Origin: JAGTVG01 sp964389805 | GTDB lineage: Bacteria > Bacteroidota > Bacteroidia > Cytophagales > Cyclobacteriaceae | Direction of reading: 5' to 3' | DNA length: 21,067 nt | Assembly (NCBI GenBank): GCA_964389805.1 | Contig: CAYMFU010000045.1 | Coordinates: 1-21,067, forward strand | Shown: in pieces, positions 1 to 7,842 of the stretch | Layout: each line of letters starts with the position of its first letter | Position numbering within the stretch: the first letter of the stretch is position 1 | Notes under the pieces: model-generated | Seen by the model: the letters and a program-made list of their open reading frames with translations, nothing else | What the model was told of the DNA's origin: nothing | Database searches by the model: none | Position numbers and translations under genes: made by a program

Positions 1-588
1 CCAAGAATCGGCGGATTTGTTGGATTTCACCCCATGATAGAACTTCCGCTTACTTTTTTTACAAATATTGTAGGTGGAATGAGTGTACAACAGTTTGTCT
101 TTCTAGAAAGAGTAGAAGGATATGGAAATGAGATCATGAAAGGGCATAATTTTGATCCAAAGGATTGCATGTGGCTATTTTCACATACAGGGATCAATGC
201 AGTCAATATAGATGTGGCAATTGAATCCAGGAAGAAAGGCATGAAAGTAATCGTTTTTGGTTCAGCCGCCGAAGCTAAAGATAAGAAAAGCAGACACAGC
301 AGTGGAAAAACCATTTTCGATCTTGCAGACATCGTAGTAGACACTTGTGTACCAGTAGTCGATGCATCAGTACCTTTAAAGAATCATTTCGATAAGGTAG
401 GCCCTGTCTCAACCATGGCCTTCGTAACGGCTGTGTGGATGACCGTAACCACCGTTGCTGAGATCCTTGCTGACAGGGGTGTTAAATTATATATACATCC
501 ATCACATAATGTTCCTGGAGATACTACCGCACACGACAGGCTGGAAGATGCCTTGCAGGAGTATAAAAGGAGGATAAAGGAGGTTTAA
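1..588 (+). CDS. SIS-domain phosphosugar-binding protein (COG4821-like), 5' end outside window
   Basis: The reading frame is open from base 1 and ends with TAA at 586-588. The ATG at 34 is probably internal, because good protein sequence (PRIGGFVGFHP) precedes it. About 195 residues are visible. The stretch HSSGKTIFDLADIVVDTCVP, followed by a DAS segment, matches the SIS-domain proteins of the COG4821/UPF0309 type, which bind phosphosugars and are annotated as sugar isomerase-domain proteins. The upstream half of the SIS fold is represented by the FSHTGINAVNIDVAIESRKKG segment split around FSHTG (binding loop and following helix). The protein is probably cytosolic, since no signal is visible in this part. 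It converges on the xylose-isomerase-like gene on the other strand, so it belongs to a transcription unit lying to the left. The family is fairly certain; the exact substrate is unknown. Confidence 0.8.
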   Translation, partial: PRIGGFVGFHPMIELPLTFFTNIVGGMSVQQFVFLERVEGYGNEIMKGHNFDPKDCMWLFSHTGINAVNIDVAIESRKKGMKVIVFGSAAEAKDKKSRHSSGKTIFDLADIVVDTCVPVVDASVPLKNHFDKVGPVSTMAFVTAVWMTVTTVAEILADRGVKLYIHPSHNVPGDTTAHDRLEDALQEYKRRIKEV

Positions 589-623
589 TTTTTAAACGCA
601 AACAATAAAAACCATCCCATCTG

Positions 624-670
624 AAATTCATGCCGGGCATGAAATTAAAAGTGGCTGTTTTACGAACAGC
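624..670. terminator. two hairpins between convergent genes, possible bidirectional terminator
   Basis: Two inverted repeats lie side by side in the 135-bp gap between the convergent SIS and xylose-isomerase-like genes. The first pairs 627-634 with 636-643 (eight bases around a single central G, so really a shorter stem with a small loop). The second pairs 654-659 with 665-670 around a five-base loop. Read on the minus strand, the second hairpin is followed by CCACTTTTAATTT, a moderately T-rich tail. This fits termination of the long minus-strand operon. No strong T-run follows on the plus strand, so the assignment for the SIS gene is weaker. Confidence 0.45.
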
Positions 671-723
671 TTACATATTAAGACAAAATAATTTTCTTAT
701 CGGCATAAATATCTATAATCCGA

Positions 724-1755
724 CTATGCCAATAAAGATTTCATGATGTACAAATCCAGTTCCTCGTAGTCTCTTTCTGCAATACACTCCTGGATAAAGG
801 ACTCATCAATACCTCTCGATATCTCAAGTAAGCGATCAAACACTTCTTTGCTGTTGCTTAAATGCTTTGTGGCTACTTCGTCCTTTTGAGTACGCATGGC
901 TTTCACATCCAGGCCCACCCATTCACCTTTGGAACCGTAATCATGCAGATCGAGGATCCTCACCTGGTTAAAAGCCCTTCGTAGATCCACCGACCCAAAG
1001 GCTTTATCCTGGTCGAACTTGAGCCCATTCTGGTCATTTAAATGCACTGTCCATAGTTTATTATGGGCTAAGGCAAATCCCATCTCATCAGAGGGATCAA
1101 GCCCAGCCAGTATGGCGTGGGCACTTTCAATATTTACTCCTACCCTGTCAGAATCATCTGTCAGCATACCTATGGCTATTGCATGACCTGTCGTAGGAAT
1201 GTAGGCATGATCCATAGGCTCATTGGGTTTCGGTTCAACACATATCCTTACATTTTTATCATATTCCAACATAGTATTTATGGCTTCCACCAAACGCTCC
1301 GTAGCAATTACGCTGTCTTTTGCTTCGCGAATATAGGTTCCTTCCCTGGCCAACCATAAAACAAGCAGGTCTATCCCCAGAGCCTTAGCAATATCAATGG
1401 AGATCTTTGTACGTTCTATGGCATATTCTCTGCTGGCTGGATCATTAGCCGTGTAGCCTCCATCAATTGTCCTGGGATCTTCCCACAGCCTTGGTGCAAC
1501 CAATTCAGCTTCGAGTCCCATATCGTCGAGTCGTTTTTTCAGCGTTTCAGCCTCCCTAATGATCTGGGAAGCATTTTTCCCTTCGAGTTTGGGTACCGCA
1601 TCATCGTCGTGGAACTGCACACCTTCAAATCCAAGTTTTTTATAATATTCAAGTTTTTTCTCAAAGGTTATTGTTTTACGTACAGGAGGGCCAAAAACAT
1701 CAGCGCCTTCATGAATATTCCATGGTCCAAATGTAAATCGAAAAGTACCAGACAT
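724..1755 (-). CDS. xylose isomerase-like TIM-barrel sugar isomerase
   Basis: A 343-aa protein that aligns by eye with class I xylose isomerases, which interconvert aldoses and ketoses with two divalent metals. It is shorter than the usual 385-395 aa of that class. The N-terminus FTFGPWNIHEGADVFGPPVR and the segment GVQFHDDDAVP (His49, Asp52) match the ring-opening His/Asp region. EPKPNEP gives Glu174 and Lys176; NIESAH gives Glu210 and His213; KFDQDKAFG gives Asp248 and Asp250; GLDVKAMRTQ gives Asp283. One expected metal ligand, the Asp in the HIDLN motif of Streptomyces-type enzymes, appears to be His238 here (TVHLNDQNG). No signal peptide is seen, so it should be cytosolic. It is the last gene of the minus-strand run, 80 bp after the second molybdopterin subunit. 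Start ATG at 1755 opens directly with the conserved sequence. The sugar substrate is not known. Confidence 0.85.
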   Translation of the reverse strand: MSGTFRFTFGPWNIHEGADVFGPPVRKTITFEKKLEYYKKLGFEGVQFHDDDAVPKLEGKNASQIIREAETLKKRLDDMGLEAELVAPRLWEDPRTIDGGYTANDPASREYAIERTKISIDIAKALGIDLLVLWLAREGTYIREAKDSVIATERLVEAINTMLEYDKNVRICVEPKPNEPMDHAYIPTTGHAIAIGMLTDDSDRVGVNIESAHAILAGLDPSDEMGFALAHNKLWTVHLNDQNGLKFDQDKAFGSVDLRRAFNQVRILDLHDYGSKGEWVGLDVKAMRTQKDEVATKHLSNSKEVFDRLLEISRGIDESFIQECIAERDYEELDLYIMKSLLA

Positions 1756-1835
1756 AATAAGATTTTTTAATTATAGTAAATAGATTTATCTCCAGTTTCT
1801 CCGGTTTATTTGTCAAAAATCCCGAAGAAATTATT

Positions 1836-3986
1836 TCAAATTTCAGATAATGCTTTTAGTACCCTTTCGGGTGTCATGGGCAACTGATATAACCTGGCTC
1901 CTGTTGCATCAAATATAGCATTCGCCACCAGGGCACCCACACAAATAATGGCAGGTTCACCCCCTCCCTGGGCCGGTTCGTCCGGCAGGTCTAATAAAAC
2001 CGTTTCTATCTCCGGTGTCCAGGAGAATTTAGGCAGTATATATGAGTCAAAGTTGCGGTTGTTAACTTTTCCACCATCAAACTGAATTTCTTCAGTTAAT
2101 GCATACCCCAATCCCATAGTTATACAACCTTCAACCTGTATAGTTGCACCCTGGGGATTAATTATAAGTCCCATGTCCTGAGCACAGGTCACTTTTTTAA
2201 CGCGAACGACACCTGTTTCCTTATTCACTTCCACTTCCGCTATATGAGCTACATAAGCGCCCGCATCGATTCCGCAGGCCACTCCAAATCCGCGACCACC
2301 TGGCGATGTCGCGGGAGTCCAACTTGCTTTATCTGCAACTGCCTCAAGTACCCGTATCATCCTTTTATCTTTCAGATTCTTCAGCCTGAATTCAACGGGA
2401 TCAATGCCTGCTTCAGCAGCCATAATATCGATCTGACACTCCCTGGCAAATGTATTCGTATTATTTGCAGGAGCCCTCCAGGCACCTGTACTCAGAGGAT
2501 GTACGCTGGAGCCCATCCAACCAGATCCAAAAACTGTTGTTTTATGATTTGGAATATTGTAAAAATGCCGTGCTCCTCGTTCGCCAGCGGAATATACACC
2601 ATAATCCCACTGGATTATCTTTCCTTCAGCGTCAAGTCCGGAGGATATTTTCACTACTGCGGCGGGGCGAAATGAATCATAAAAAAATTCTTCCCTTCTG
2701 GTCCATTCAATTTGAACAGGTTTATTAGAGATCTTCGCTAATCGGGCTGCTTCGATGATCTGCTGGGTATTGGATTTTCCCCCAAATCCACCTCCGACAA
2801 AAGCCTGCCTGATCCTGACCTGGTCACCTGATATACCCAAATTCTCTGCTACCTGAGATTCGGCACGAAAAGGTGTTTGAGTTGAAGCCCATATCTCCAC
2901 TTTTCCATTATTTATCCGGGCTGTTGCAGCATGCGGCTCCATGGTAGCATGGGCCACATAGCTATTATAATATTCCTTATCAATATGCAGCTTGGCATCT
3001 TTTTTACCATTATCCAGGCTCCCACCTTCTTCAACAACCTTCCCTTCCGGGGCATGGTTTAAGATATATTCGAAAATATTTTTATCATCAACATCTGACT
3101 CCGGCAATTTGTATTTTACCTTCACTTTTGAAGCTGCTGTTTCTGCTATTGCCTTTTCCGGATGAAGTGCTGCAATGAGATCTTTTTCGTTAATGATCAG
3201 AACACCCCCTATGCTTTCCGCCTCAGAAGTATCGATGCTTATAATTTCTGCTCCGTGAACGGGCGGCCGCACTATAGATGCAAACAACATTCCATCCAGT
3301 CTGATATCTGCAGCAAATTTTGCTTTCCCGCTTACCTTTAGATATGAATCCTGTTTTAATACAGGCTTCCCGATTATTTTAAATTCGGATGGTTTTTTCA
3401 ATTGTGGTTTTTCCTTAATGGATTTAACAATCTTCTTCCCTTTGGTTAAATCCGCATAGCTAATAGATCTTGATTTATCATTTTTAAGTGATACTACGCC
3501 CTCATCAGCAATCAGCAGGGATATATCAGCGTTCAGTTCCCTGGTAGCGAGTTGAAGTAAAGTTGCCCTGGCTTCAGCCCCGGCAGCTCTTAAAGGAGGA
3601 CCAAAAAACCGGGTCGACATCGAACCAAAGGTTCCCATATCCCAGGGACATAGTTCTGTATCTCCCATAATCATATCAACACTGTTGAGTGATACGTCAA
3701 GTTCTTCAGCCAGCATTTGAGCGAGGGAAGTAATTACTCCCTGCCCCATTTCAATTTTTCCAGTATAGCAATCCACCCTGCCATCTTCCTTGATCCGAAG
3801 GTATACATTCAGATCCTCGGGCATCTGACGCCCCTGGAGGATATCCCCATGAACTTCCATAAATTCACTGAGCGAAAGAATTATGATGATCCCTCCACCC
3901 AGCCTTTTGAGGAATTCTCTTCGATCAATCGGAATAGGGGTTTTTATGTCAGTAAAGTCATACTGTAGATAATCCCGGGTTTTCAT
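1836..3986 (-). CDS. Tat-exported molybdopterin-binding large subunit, IorB/CoxL-like (second copy)
   Basis: A 716-aa large (molybdenum-binding) subunit of the xanthine dehydrogenase / isoquinoline 1-oxidoreductase beta family (COG1529). The N-terminus carries a twin-arginine signal, DRREFLKRLGGG at 21-32, then a hydrophobic stretch, so the folded enzyme should go to the periplasm. Family motifs seen in order are GKIEMGQGVITS near residue 77, FVGGGFGGK in the middle, GAWRAPANNTNTFARE, and GGGEPAI near the C-terminus, which contains the Glu expected to act as catalytic base. The length fits periplasmic IorB-type subunits rather than CoxL. Unlike its paralog at 5212-7350 it has no lipobox Cys after the Tat stretch. 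No second iron-sulfur subunit gene is present, so it may share the one at 7353-7829. It starts 27 bp after the phosphoesterase gene. The substrate (aldehyde or N-heteroaromatic) cannot be told. Confidence 0.92.
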   Translation of the reverse strand: MKTRDYLQYDFTDIKTPIPIDRREFLKRLGGGIIIILSLSEFMEVHGDILQGRQMPEDLNVYLRIKEDGRVDCYTGKIEMGQGVITSLAQMLAEELDVSLNSVDMIMGDTELCPWDMGTFGSMSTRFFGPPLRAAGAEARATLLQLATRELNADISLLIADEGVVSLKNDKSRSISYADLTKGKKIVKSIKEKPQLKKPSEFKIIGKPVLKQDSYLKVSGKAKFAADIRLDGMLFASIVRPPVHGAEIISIDTSEAESIGGVLIINEKDLIAALHPEKAIAETAASKVKVKYKLPESDVDDKNIFEYILNHAPEGKVVEEGGSLDNGKKDAKLHIDKEYYNSYVAHATMEPHAATARINNGKVEIWASTQTPFRAESQVAENLGISGDQVRIRQAFVGGGFGGKSNTQQIIEAARLAKISNKPVQIEWTRREEFFYDSFRPAAVVKISSGLDAEGKIIQWDYGVYSAGERGARHFYNIPNHKTTVFGSGWMGSSVHPLSTGAWRAPANNTNTFARECQIDIMAAEAGIDPVEFRLKNLKDKRMIRVLEAVADKASWTPATSPGGRGFGVACGIDAGAYVAHIAEVEVNKETGVVRVKKVTCAQDMGLIINPQGATIQVEGCITMGLGYALTEEIQFDGGKVNNRNFDSYILPKFSWTPEIETVLLDLPDEPAQGGGEPAIICVGALVANAIFDATGARLYQLPMTPERVLKALSEI

Positions 3987-4013
3987 ATGCCTGCAATTAA
4001 ACGTTCATGAATC

Positions 4014-4925
4014 TCAATTTTCAGCTACTTCCCATCCATAATCTATATATTCCCAATCCAACTGGTCGTCCTTTATCTTTACCAAAACGAAACCTTCTTC
4101 CATTTTACCCCTGGGGCCTTCCCACCAGCTTGCGCTAACAGCACCTCCGGTAATAAAGTGGGTCTTGTTTCCAACATATATGTCCTCCAGAAAATGCAGG
4201 TGCCCTTGCAAGACCAGCTTAAGATTATATTCGTAAAGTAAAAGTAAAACATCCCGGGCGTTTGTAATCACAATGCCTTCCTCATTAGCCTCCAAAGATC
4301 CCTTCGTCAACTGAGTCATGGATGTAATAAAAGGAATATGAACAGAAATGACAATCGGTGTGTCTTTAGTGATCTTTTGAAGGTCAGACTTTAACCATGC
4401 AATTTGTTCATCATCTATATGACCAAAATAATACCGCTCAGGTTTCACACCCACTGCATCAAGCACTATAAAATGCCACTCTTTATGATCGAATGAATAA
4501 TATCTTTTTCCAATTCGATTTTCAAACATTTTTTTATTGTACTCTTCATGGGTGATCTCAATTCCGCTTTCCTTATAAACTCCAAAGGTTTCGTGATTTC
4601 CAAAGGTATTGTGAACAGGCATTTGAAAATCCTTGCTGACTTCATTATATAAGGTATACAAAGAATCAGCCCGTTCATAGGATACCCCTAAAGCATCCAT
4701 AATCAGGTCACCCCCAGTAATTACAAAATCAGGATTAAACTCGTTTACCTTTGCAATAGCCTTCCTGAAGCCTTTGGTAGCATTCCTTTCAGGTTGCAGG
4801 TGAATATCTGTTAAAAATGCAAAAGTAAATTGATTGACTGATTCGGTTTCCTGACTTTGTTTTTTATCTGGCTTACAGCTAATTAACAGAAAACTCACCA
4901 GGGAAAGTATTATAATATTTTTCAT
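4014..4925 (-). CDS. calcineurin-like metallophosphoesterase lipoprotein
   Basis: A 303-aa protein with a lipoprotein signal peptide (hydrophobic stretch, then LLISC with Cys17), so it is probably membrane-anchored in the periplasm. The five blocks of calcineurin-like phosphoesterases are all visible: LTDIHLQ (Asp40, His42), GGDLIMD (Asp73), FGNHET (Asn110, His111), ISVHIPF (His196) and LQGHLHF (241-244). The dimetal active site therefore looks intact. The family hydrolyses phosphate mono- or diesters; the substrate here is unknown. The gene lies between the two molybdopterin large subunits on the same strand, with 27 bp to the downstream one and 286 bp from the upstream one. It may thus begin its own transcript that also covers the second large subunit. 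I know of no established link between this phosphoesterase family and molybdenum hydroxylases. Confidence 0.9.
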   Translation of the reverse strand: MKNIIILSLVSFLLISCKPDKKQSQETESVNQFTFAFLTDIHLQPERNATKGFRKAIAKVNEFNPDFVITGGDLIMDALGVSYERADSLYTLYNEVSKDFQMPVHNTFGNHETFGVYKESGIEITHEEYNKKMFENRIGKRYYSFDHKEWHFIVLDAVGVKPERYYFGHIDDEQIAWLKSDLQKITKDTPIVISVHIPFITSMTQLTKGSLEANEEGIVITNARDVLLLLYEYNLKLVLQGHLHFLEDIYVGNKTHFITGGAVSASWWEGPRGKMEEGFVLVKIKDDQLDWEYIDYGWEVAEN

Positions 4926-5162
4926 ACAATTCGCTTAAAAAGTTAAAAAAATAGCAATAGTAGATTTTAAAAATGTACTAATTCAATATAAATGTTCAGG
5001 AAGCATTTGAGATCTTACATACTCAAACACTCCCTGTTAAAATAATTAATGTTCCAGCGTGCCATATAGGAACAAATTGATAATTCGGCCTGTAAATTTG
5101 TTTCAGTTGTATTCATCTCTACAACCCAGGTATTATTTCTGCACACGCATAGTGCACCAATG

Positions 5163-5178
5163 CCTGACTTTTGTCAGG
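5163..5178. other. short perfect hairpin between iorB1 and the phosphoesterase gene
   Basis: CCTGAC and GTCAGG flank a TTTT loop on the plus strand, about 35 bp beyond the stop of the first molybdopterin large subunit in the direction of transcription. No T-run follows on the minus strand, so it is a weak terminator candidate. It could instead stabilise the 3' end of the upstream message or attenuate read-through into the phosphoesterase gene. The rest of the 286-bp gap holds nothing I recognise. Confidence 0.3.
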
Positions 5179-5211
5179 ATTGAATACCGAATTACACCAA
5201 GCATTATCAAA

Positions 5212-7350
5212 TTATCCCAATGCAGCCAGAATCCTTTCGGGGGTTATTGGCTGTCGGTTCACTCTTGCCCCGCAAGCATCAAATACAGCATTTCCAATTG
5301 CACCTCCTATACAAATGATGGCCGGCTCACCGCCACCTCCAGGAGCTGCATCCATTTTATCGACAAAGACACATTCAATTTTGGGTGTCATTGAGAATTT
5401 TGCAAAATGGTAGGTATCATAGTTCCGGGTAATTACCCTGCCCCAATCAAATTCAACCTCCTCTGTTAAAGCATACCCAAGGCCCATATTAATACCACCT
5501 TCTGTTTGTACTTTAGCCCCATGGGGATTAACTACCTGACCCATATCCTGAGCACATACCACACGTATTGGTTGCACATGTCCGGTTGTCTTATCAACTT
5601 TTACTTCCGCTATCATTGCTACATACGTTCCAGCATCCCAACCCAATGAAATACCATACCCATGCCCTTCAGGTTTATCCTTATTCCAGCCAAACGTGTC
5701 CGCTGCCAATTCAAGCGTCGCTTTCATTTCTGCATTCGTAATATTGTTGAGCCTGAATTCGAGAGGATCAATACCTGCCGCGTGGGCTGTAGCATCGATA
5801 TGAGATTCCCTAGCGAAAGTAGTTGTATTATTACCGGGGGCTCTCCAGGCACCTGTACTGAAAGGATGTATACCATCCTTATTGAAATTTCTCGTCCGGT
5901 TGTTCGGGATATCATATAATTGGGCTAAACCAGTTCCTCTGGATCCTGCACAATAGATATCGAACTCCCACAATTTCAGTTTTCCATCGCTATCAACACC
6001 TGCGGCAGATTTAACCACAGCCGCCGGCCTGAAATAATCGTACATGAACTCCTCACGCCTGCTAAACACCAGCTGTACGGGTTTCCCGCTTAACTTGGCA
6101 ATCTTAGCGGCCTCAATAGCCTGTGGGTTGTATATCTTTCCACCAAAACCACCACCGAGGAAATTCTGTTTCATATGAACCTTTTCCTTTGGCATGTTAA
6201 AGGTTTCAGCAAGGGCCTCCCTGGTTCCAAATGGGGTCTGGGAAGATGCCCACATCGTCAATTTGTCCCCTTCGAAATAACAGGTAGCAGTATGGGTCTC
6301 AACAGTGGAGTGTGCTTTATAACCGTCATGATATTCAGCTTCCACTATCGTTTCACAGGCTTCCCTTCCGGTAGCAAGAACACCACCTTCTTCAACTACC
6401 TCACTTTCTGTAATATTATCAACAAAGTATTTGAAAATGGTTTCGGTATCAGCTTTTGACTCAGGAGCATCCCATTCCGCTTTCACCTTTTGTGCTGCTT
6501 TCCCTGCCACATCCGGATCCGGATGTACTACCGCCACCAAATCACCTTCTTCCACAAGCTCAGCCCCTTCGAATTCTTCAAGACCTGAAGCATCAACGGA
6601 AACTTTCTTAGATCCCCAAACTCGTGGCCTGACGATGGTAGCATATACCATTCCTGGCAATTTTATATCACCAGAATAAACCGCTTTCCCGGTAACCTTA
6701 TCTTCTGCATCGATACTGATCACAGATTTTCCTATGATATCAAAATCCTTTGACTTTTTCAGTTCAGGCATCTTCTTGAGCTTCTGAACAATTTTTTGCC
6801 CTTTAGTCAGGTCGGCATAAGAAATTTTCTTGCTTTTATCTTCCTTGTCAAACACAAAACCTTCGCTAGCCTCCAATTGCTTTTCAGAGACACCCAGTTC
6901 TTTCGCTGCCAGACCAATAAGGATCTCCCGCGCTTCTGCAGCGGCGGCCCTTATAACAGGACCTTCGAAGCGGGTAGTCAGGGAACCCCAGGTTCCGGCA
7001 TCATATGGGCAAAGGTCTGTATCACCCATAACCATATTAATAGATTTTAAAGGCGCTTCCAGCTCTTCTGCAAGTTCCTGTGCAATGGAAGTGATAGCCC
7101 CTTGTCCCATTTCTATCTTGCCTGTTAGACAATTCACACTTCCATCTTCTTTGATATGCAGATAAGCATTGAAGTCGGGTCTTTCTTCCACTTCCTTTGG
7201 TTTACATCCCGTAAGCAAGGATAACTCGCTAAAGGAGAATATAATTATTATACCTCCCCCCAGTCGTTTCAAGAATTCACGTCGATCGTATGTTGTTACC
7301 GGATAATCAACATCGCCAAAATATAATTTAGTGATTTTTTCCGCTTTCAT
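5212..7350 (-). CDS. Tat-exported lipoprotein molybdopterin-binding large subunit, IorB-like (first copy)
   Basis: A 712-aa large subunit of the molybdenum hydroxylase (xanthine dehydrogenase) family, paralogous to the 1836-3986 protein along its whole length. A longer frame upstream overlaps the small-subunit gene. I place the start at ATG 7350 because it is 2 bp after the small-subunit stop, is preceded by a strong ribosome-binding site, and opens directly onto the Tat signal YDRREFLKRLGGG (Arg23-Arg24). The signal ends in LLTGC (Cys49), a lipobox, so a Tat-exported lipoprotein is likely. Motifs in order are GKIEMGQGAITS, FLGGGFGGK (about 399-405), GAWRAPGNNTTTFARE and GGGGEPAI near the C-terminus with the catalytic Glu. 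It forms a unit with the [2Fe-2S] subunit just upstream, as in isoquinoline 1-oxidoreductase IorAB. The substrate is unknown; aldehydes and N-heteroaromatics are typical of the family. Confidence 0.93.
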   Translation of the reverse strand: MKAEKITKLYFGDVDYPVTTYDRREFLKRLGGGIIIIFSFSELSLLTGCKPKEVEERPDFNAYLHIKEDGSVNCLTGKIEMGQGAITSIAQELAEELEAPLKSINMVMGDTDLCPYDAGTWGSLTTRFEGPVIRAAAAEAREILIGLAAKELGVSEKQLEASEGFVFDKEDKSKKISYADLTKGQKIVQKLKKMPELKKSKDFDIIGKSVISIDAEDKVTGKAVYSGDIKLPGMVYATIVRPRVWGSKKVSVDASGLEEFEGAELVEEGDLVAVVHPDPDVAGKAAQKVKAEWDAPESKADTETIFKYFVDNITESEVVEEGGVLATGREACETIVEAEYHDGYKAHSTVETHTATCYFEGDKLTMWASSQTPFGTREALAETFNMPKEKVHMKQNFLGGGFGGKIYNPQAIEAAKIAKLSGKPVQLVFSRREEFMYDYFRPAAVVKSAAGVDSDGKLKLWEFDIYCAGSRGTGLAQLYDIPNNRTRNFNKDGIHPFSTGAWRAPGNNTTTFARESHIDATAHAAGIDPLEFRLNNITNAEMKATLELAADTFGWNKDKPEGHGYGISLGWDAGTYVAMIAEVKVDKTTGHVQPIRVVCAQDMGQVVNPHGAKVQTEGGINMGLGYALTEEVEFDWGRVITRNYDTYHFAKFSMTPKIECVFVDKMDAAPGGGGEPAIICIGGAIGNAVFDACGARVNRQPITPERILAALG

Positions 7351-7352
7351 AA

Positions 7353-7829
7353 TTACATTCCTCCTTTCATTTCTTTTCCTGCTGTTTGAATGGCATCGAT
7401 GATGCGCATATAAGATCCGCAACGGCATAAGTTCTCTTCCATGCCTTCGATGATCTCTTCCCGGGTCATATCCGGTTTCTTAAGCAATAATCCTGTAGCA
7501 TTCATAATCATGCCAGGAGTACAATACCCACATTGAAGGGCATCGTGCTCAACAAATGCCTTTTGAACAGGGTGTAACTCCTCTCCTTTGGCCAAACCCT
7601 CGATAGTAGTAACTTCTTTACCTGCAAGGTCCTCAACATAGATCATACAGGAACGGACAGGTTCTTTATTAATTAATACTGTGCACGATCCGCAGTGACC
7701 CATGCCACAACCATACTTCGTGCCGGTTTGGTCGAGGTGTGTACGGATTACGGTCAACAAGGATTCGTCCCCGTTCACTTCAACCGATACAGGTTTGCCA
7801 TTTAAATTAAAACTGATGCTTTGTTTCAT
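7353..7829 (-). CDS. [2Fe-2S] small subunit of molybdenum hydroxylase (IorA-like)
   Basis: A 158-aa two-cluster ferredoxin-type subunit that passes electrons from the molybdenum site of the large subunit to an external acceptor. The plant-type ferredoxin cluster is bound by Cys41, Cys46, Cys49 (CGMGHCGSC) and Cys61. The second, helical cluster is bound by Cys100, Cys103 (QCGYCTPGM) and Cys135, Cys137 (NLCRCGSY). The length is that of IorA/CoxS proteins, and no residue of either cluster is missing. There is no signal peptide of its own, so it is presumably exported together with the Tat-signal large subunit. The gene sits between the XdhC-MocA fusion (11 bp upstream) and the first large subunit (2 bp downstream), which shows a coupled operon. 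It is the only small subunit in the window for two large subunits. Confidence 0.95.
   Translation of the reverse strand: MKQSISFNLNGKPVSVEVNGDESLLTVIRTHLDQTGTKYGCGMGHCGSCTVLINKEPVRSCMIYVEDLAGKEVTTIEGLAKGEELHPVQKAFVEHDALQCGYCTPGMIMNATGLLLKKPDMTREEIIEGMEENLCRCGSYMRIIDAIQTAGKEMKGGM
7360..7367 (-). promoter_or_regulatory. ribosome-binding site for iorB1 inside the end of iorA
   Basis: AAAGGAGG lies 9 bases before the ATG at 7350 and is embedded in the last codons (MKGGM) of the small-subunit gene. It fixes the start of the large subunit and implies coupled translation. Such strong Shine-Dalgarno sequences are uncommon in this phylum. Confidence 0.75.
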
Positions 7830-7834
7830 TTTTT

Positions 7835-7842
7835 ACCTCCTT
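7835..7842 (-). promoter_or_regulatory. ribosome-binding site for iorA overlapping the xdhC-mocA stop
   Basis: AAGGAGGT lies 5 bases before the ATG at 7829 and overlaps the TAA stop (7841-7843) of the preceding fusion gene. It supports this start and translational coupling between the maturation factor and the enzyme subunits. Confidence 0.75.

Noticed and set aside
5163..5178. Hairpin as a strong Rho-independent terminator after iorB1
   Set aside because: The stem is perfect, but no T-run follows on the minus strand, so it is listed only as a structural feature.
7351..7428. Upstream start for the first molybdopterin large subunit (26 extra residues)
   Set aside because: The extension overlaps the small-subunit gene, is rich in Arg and His unlike a Tat leader, and bypasses the strong ribosome-binding site before ATG 7350.
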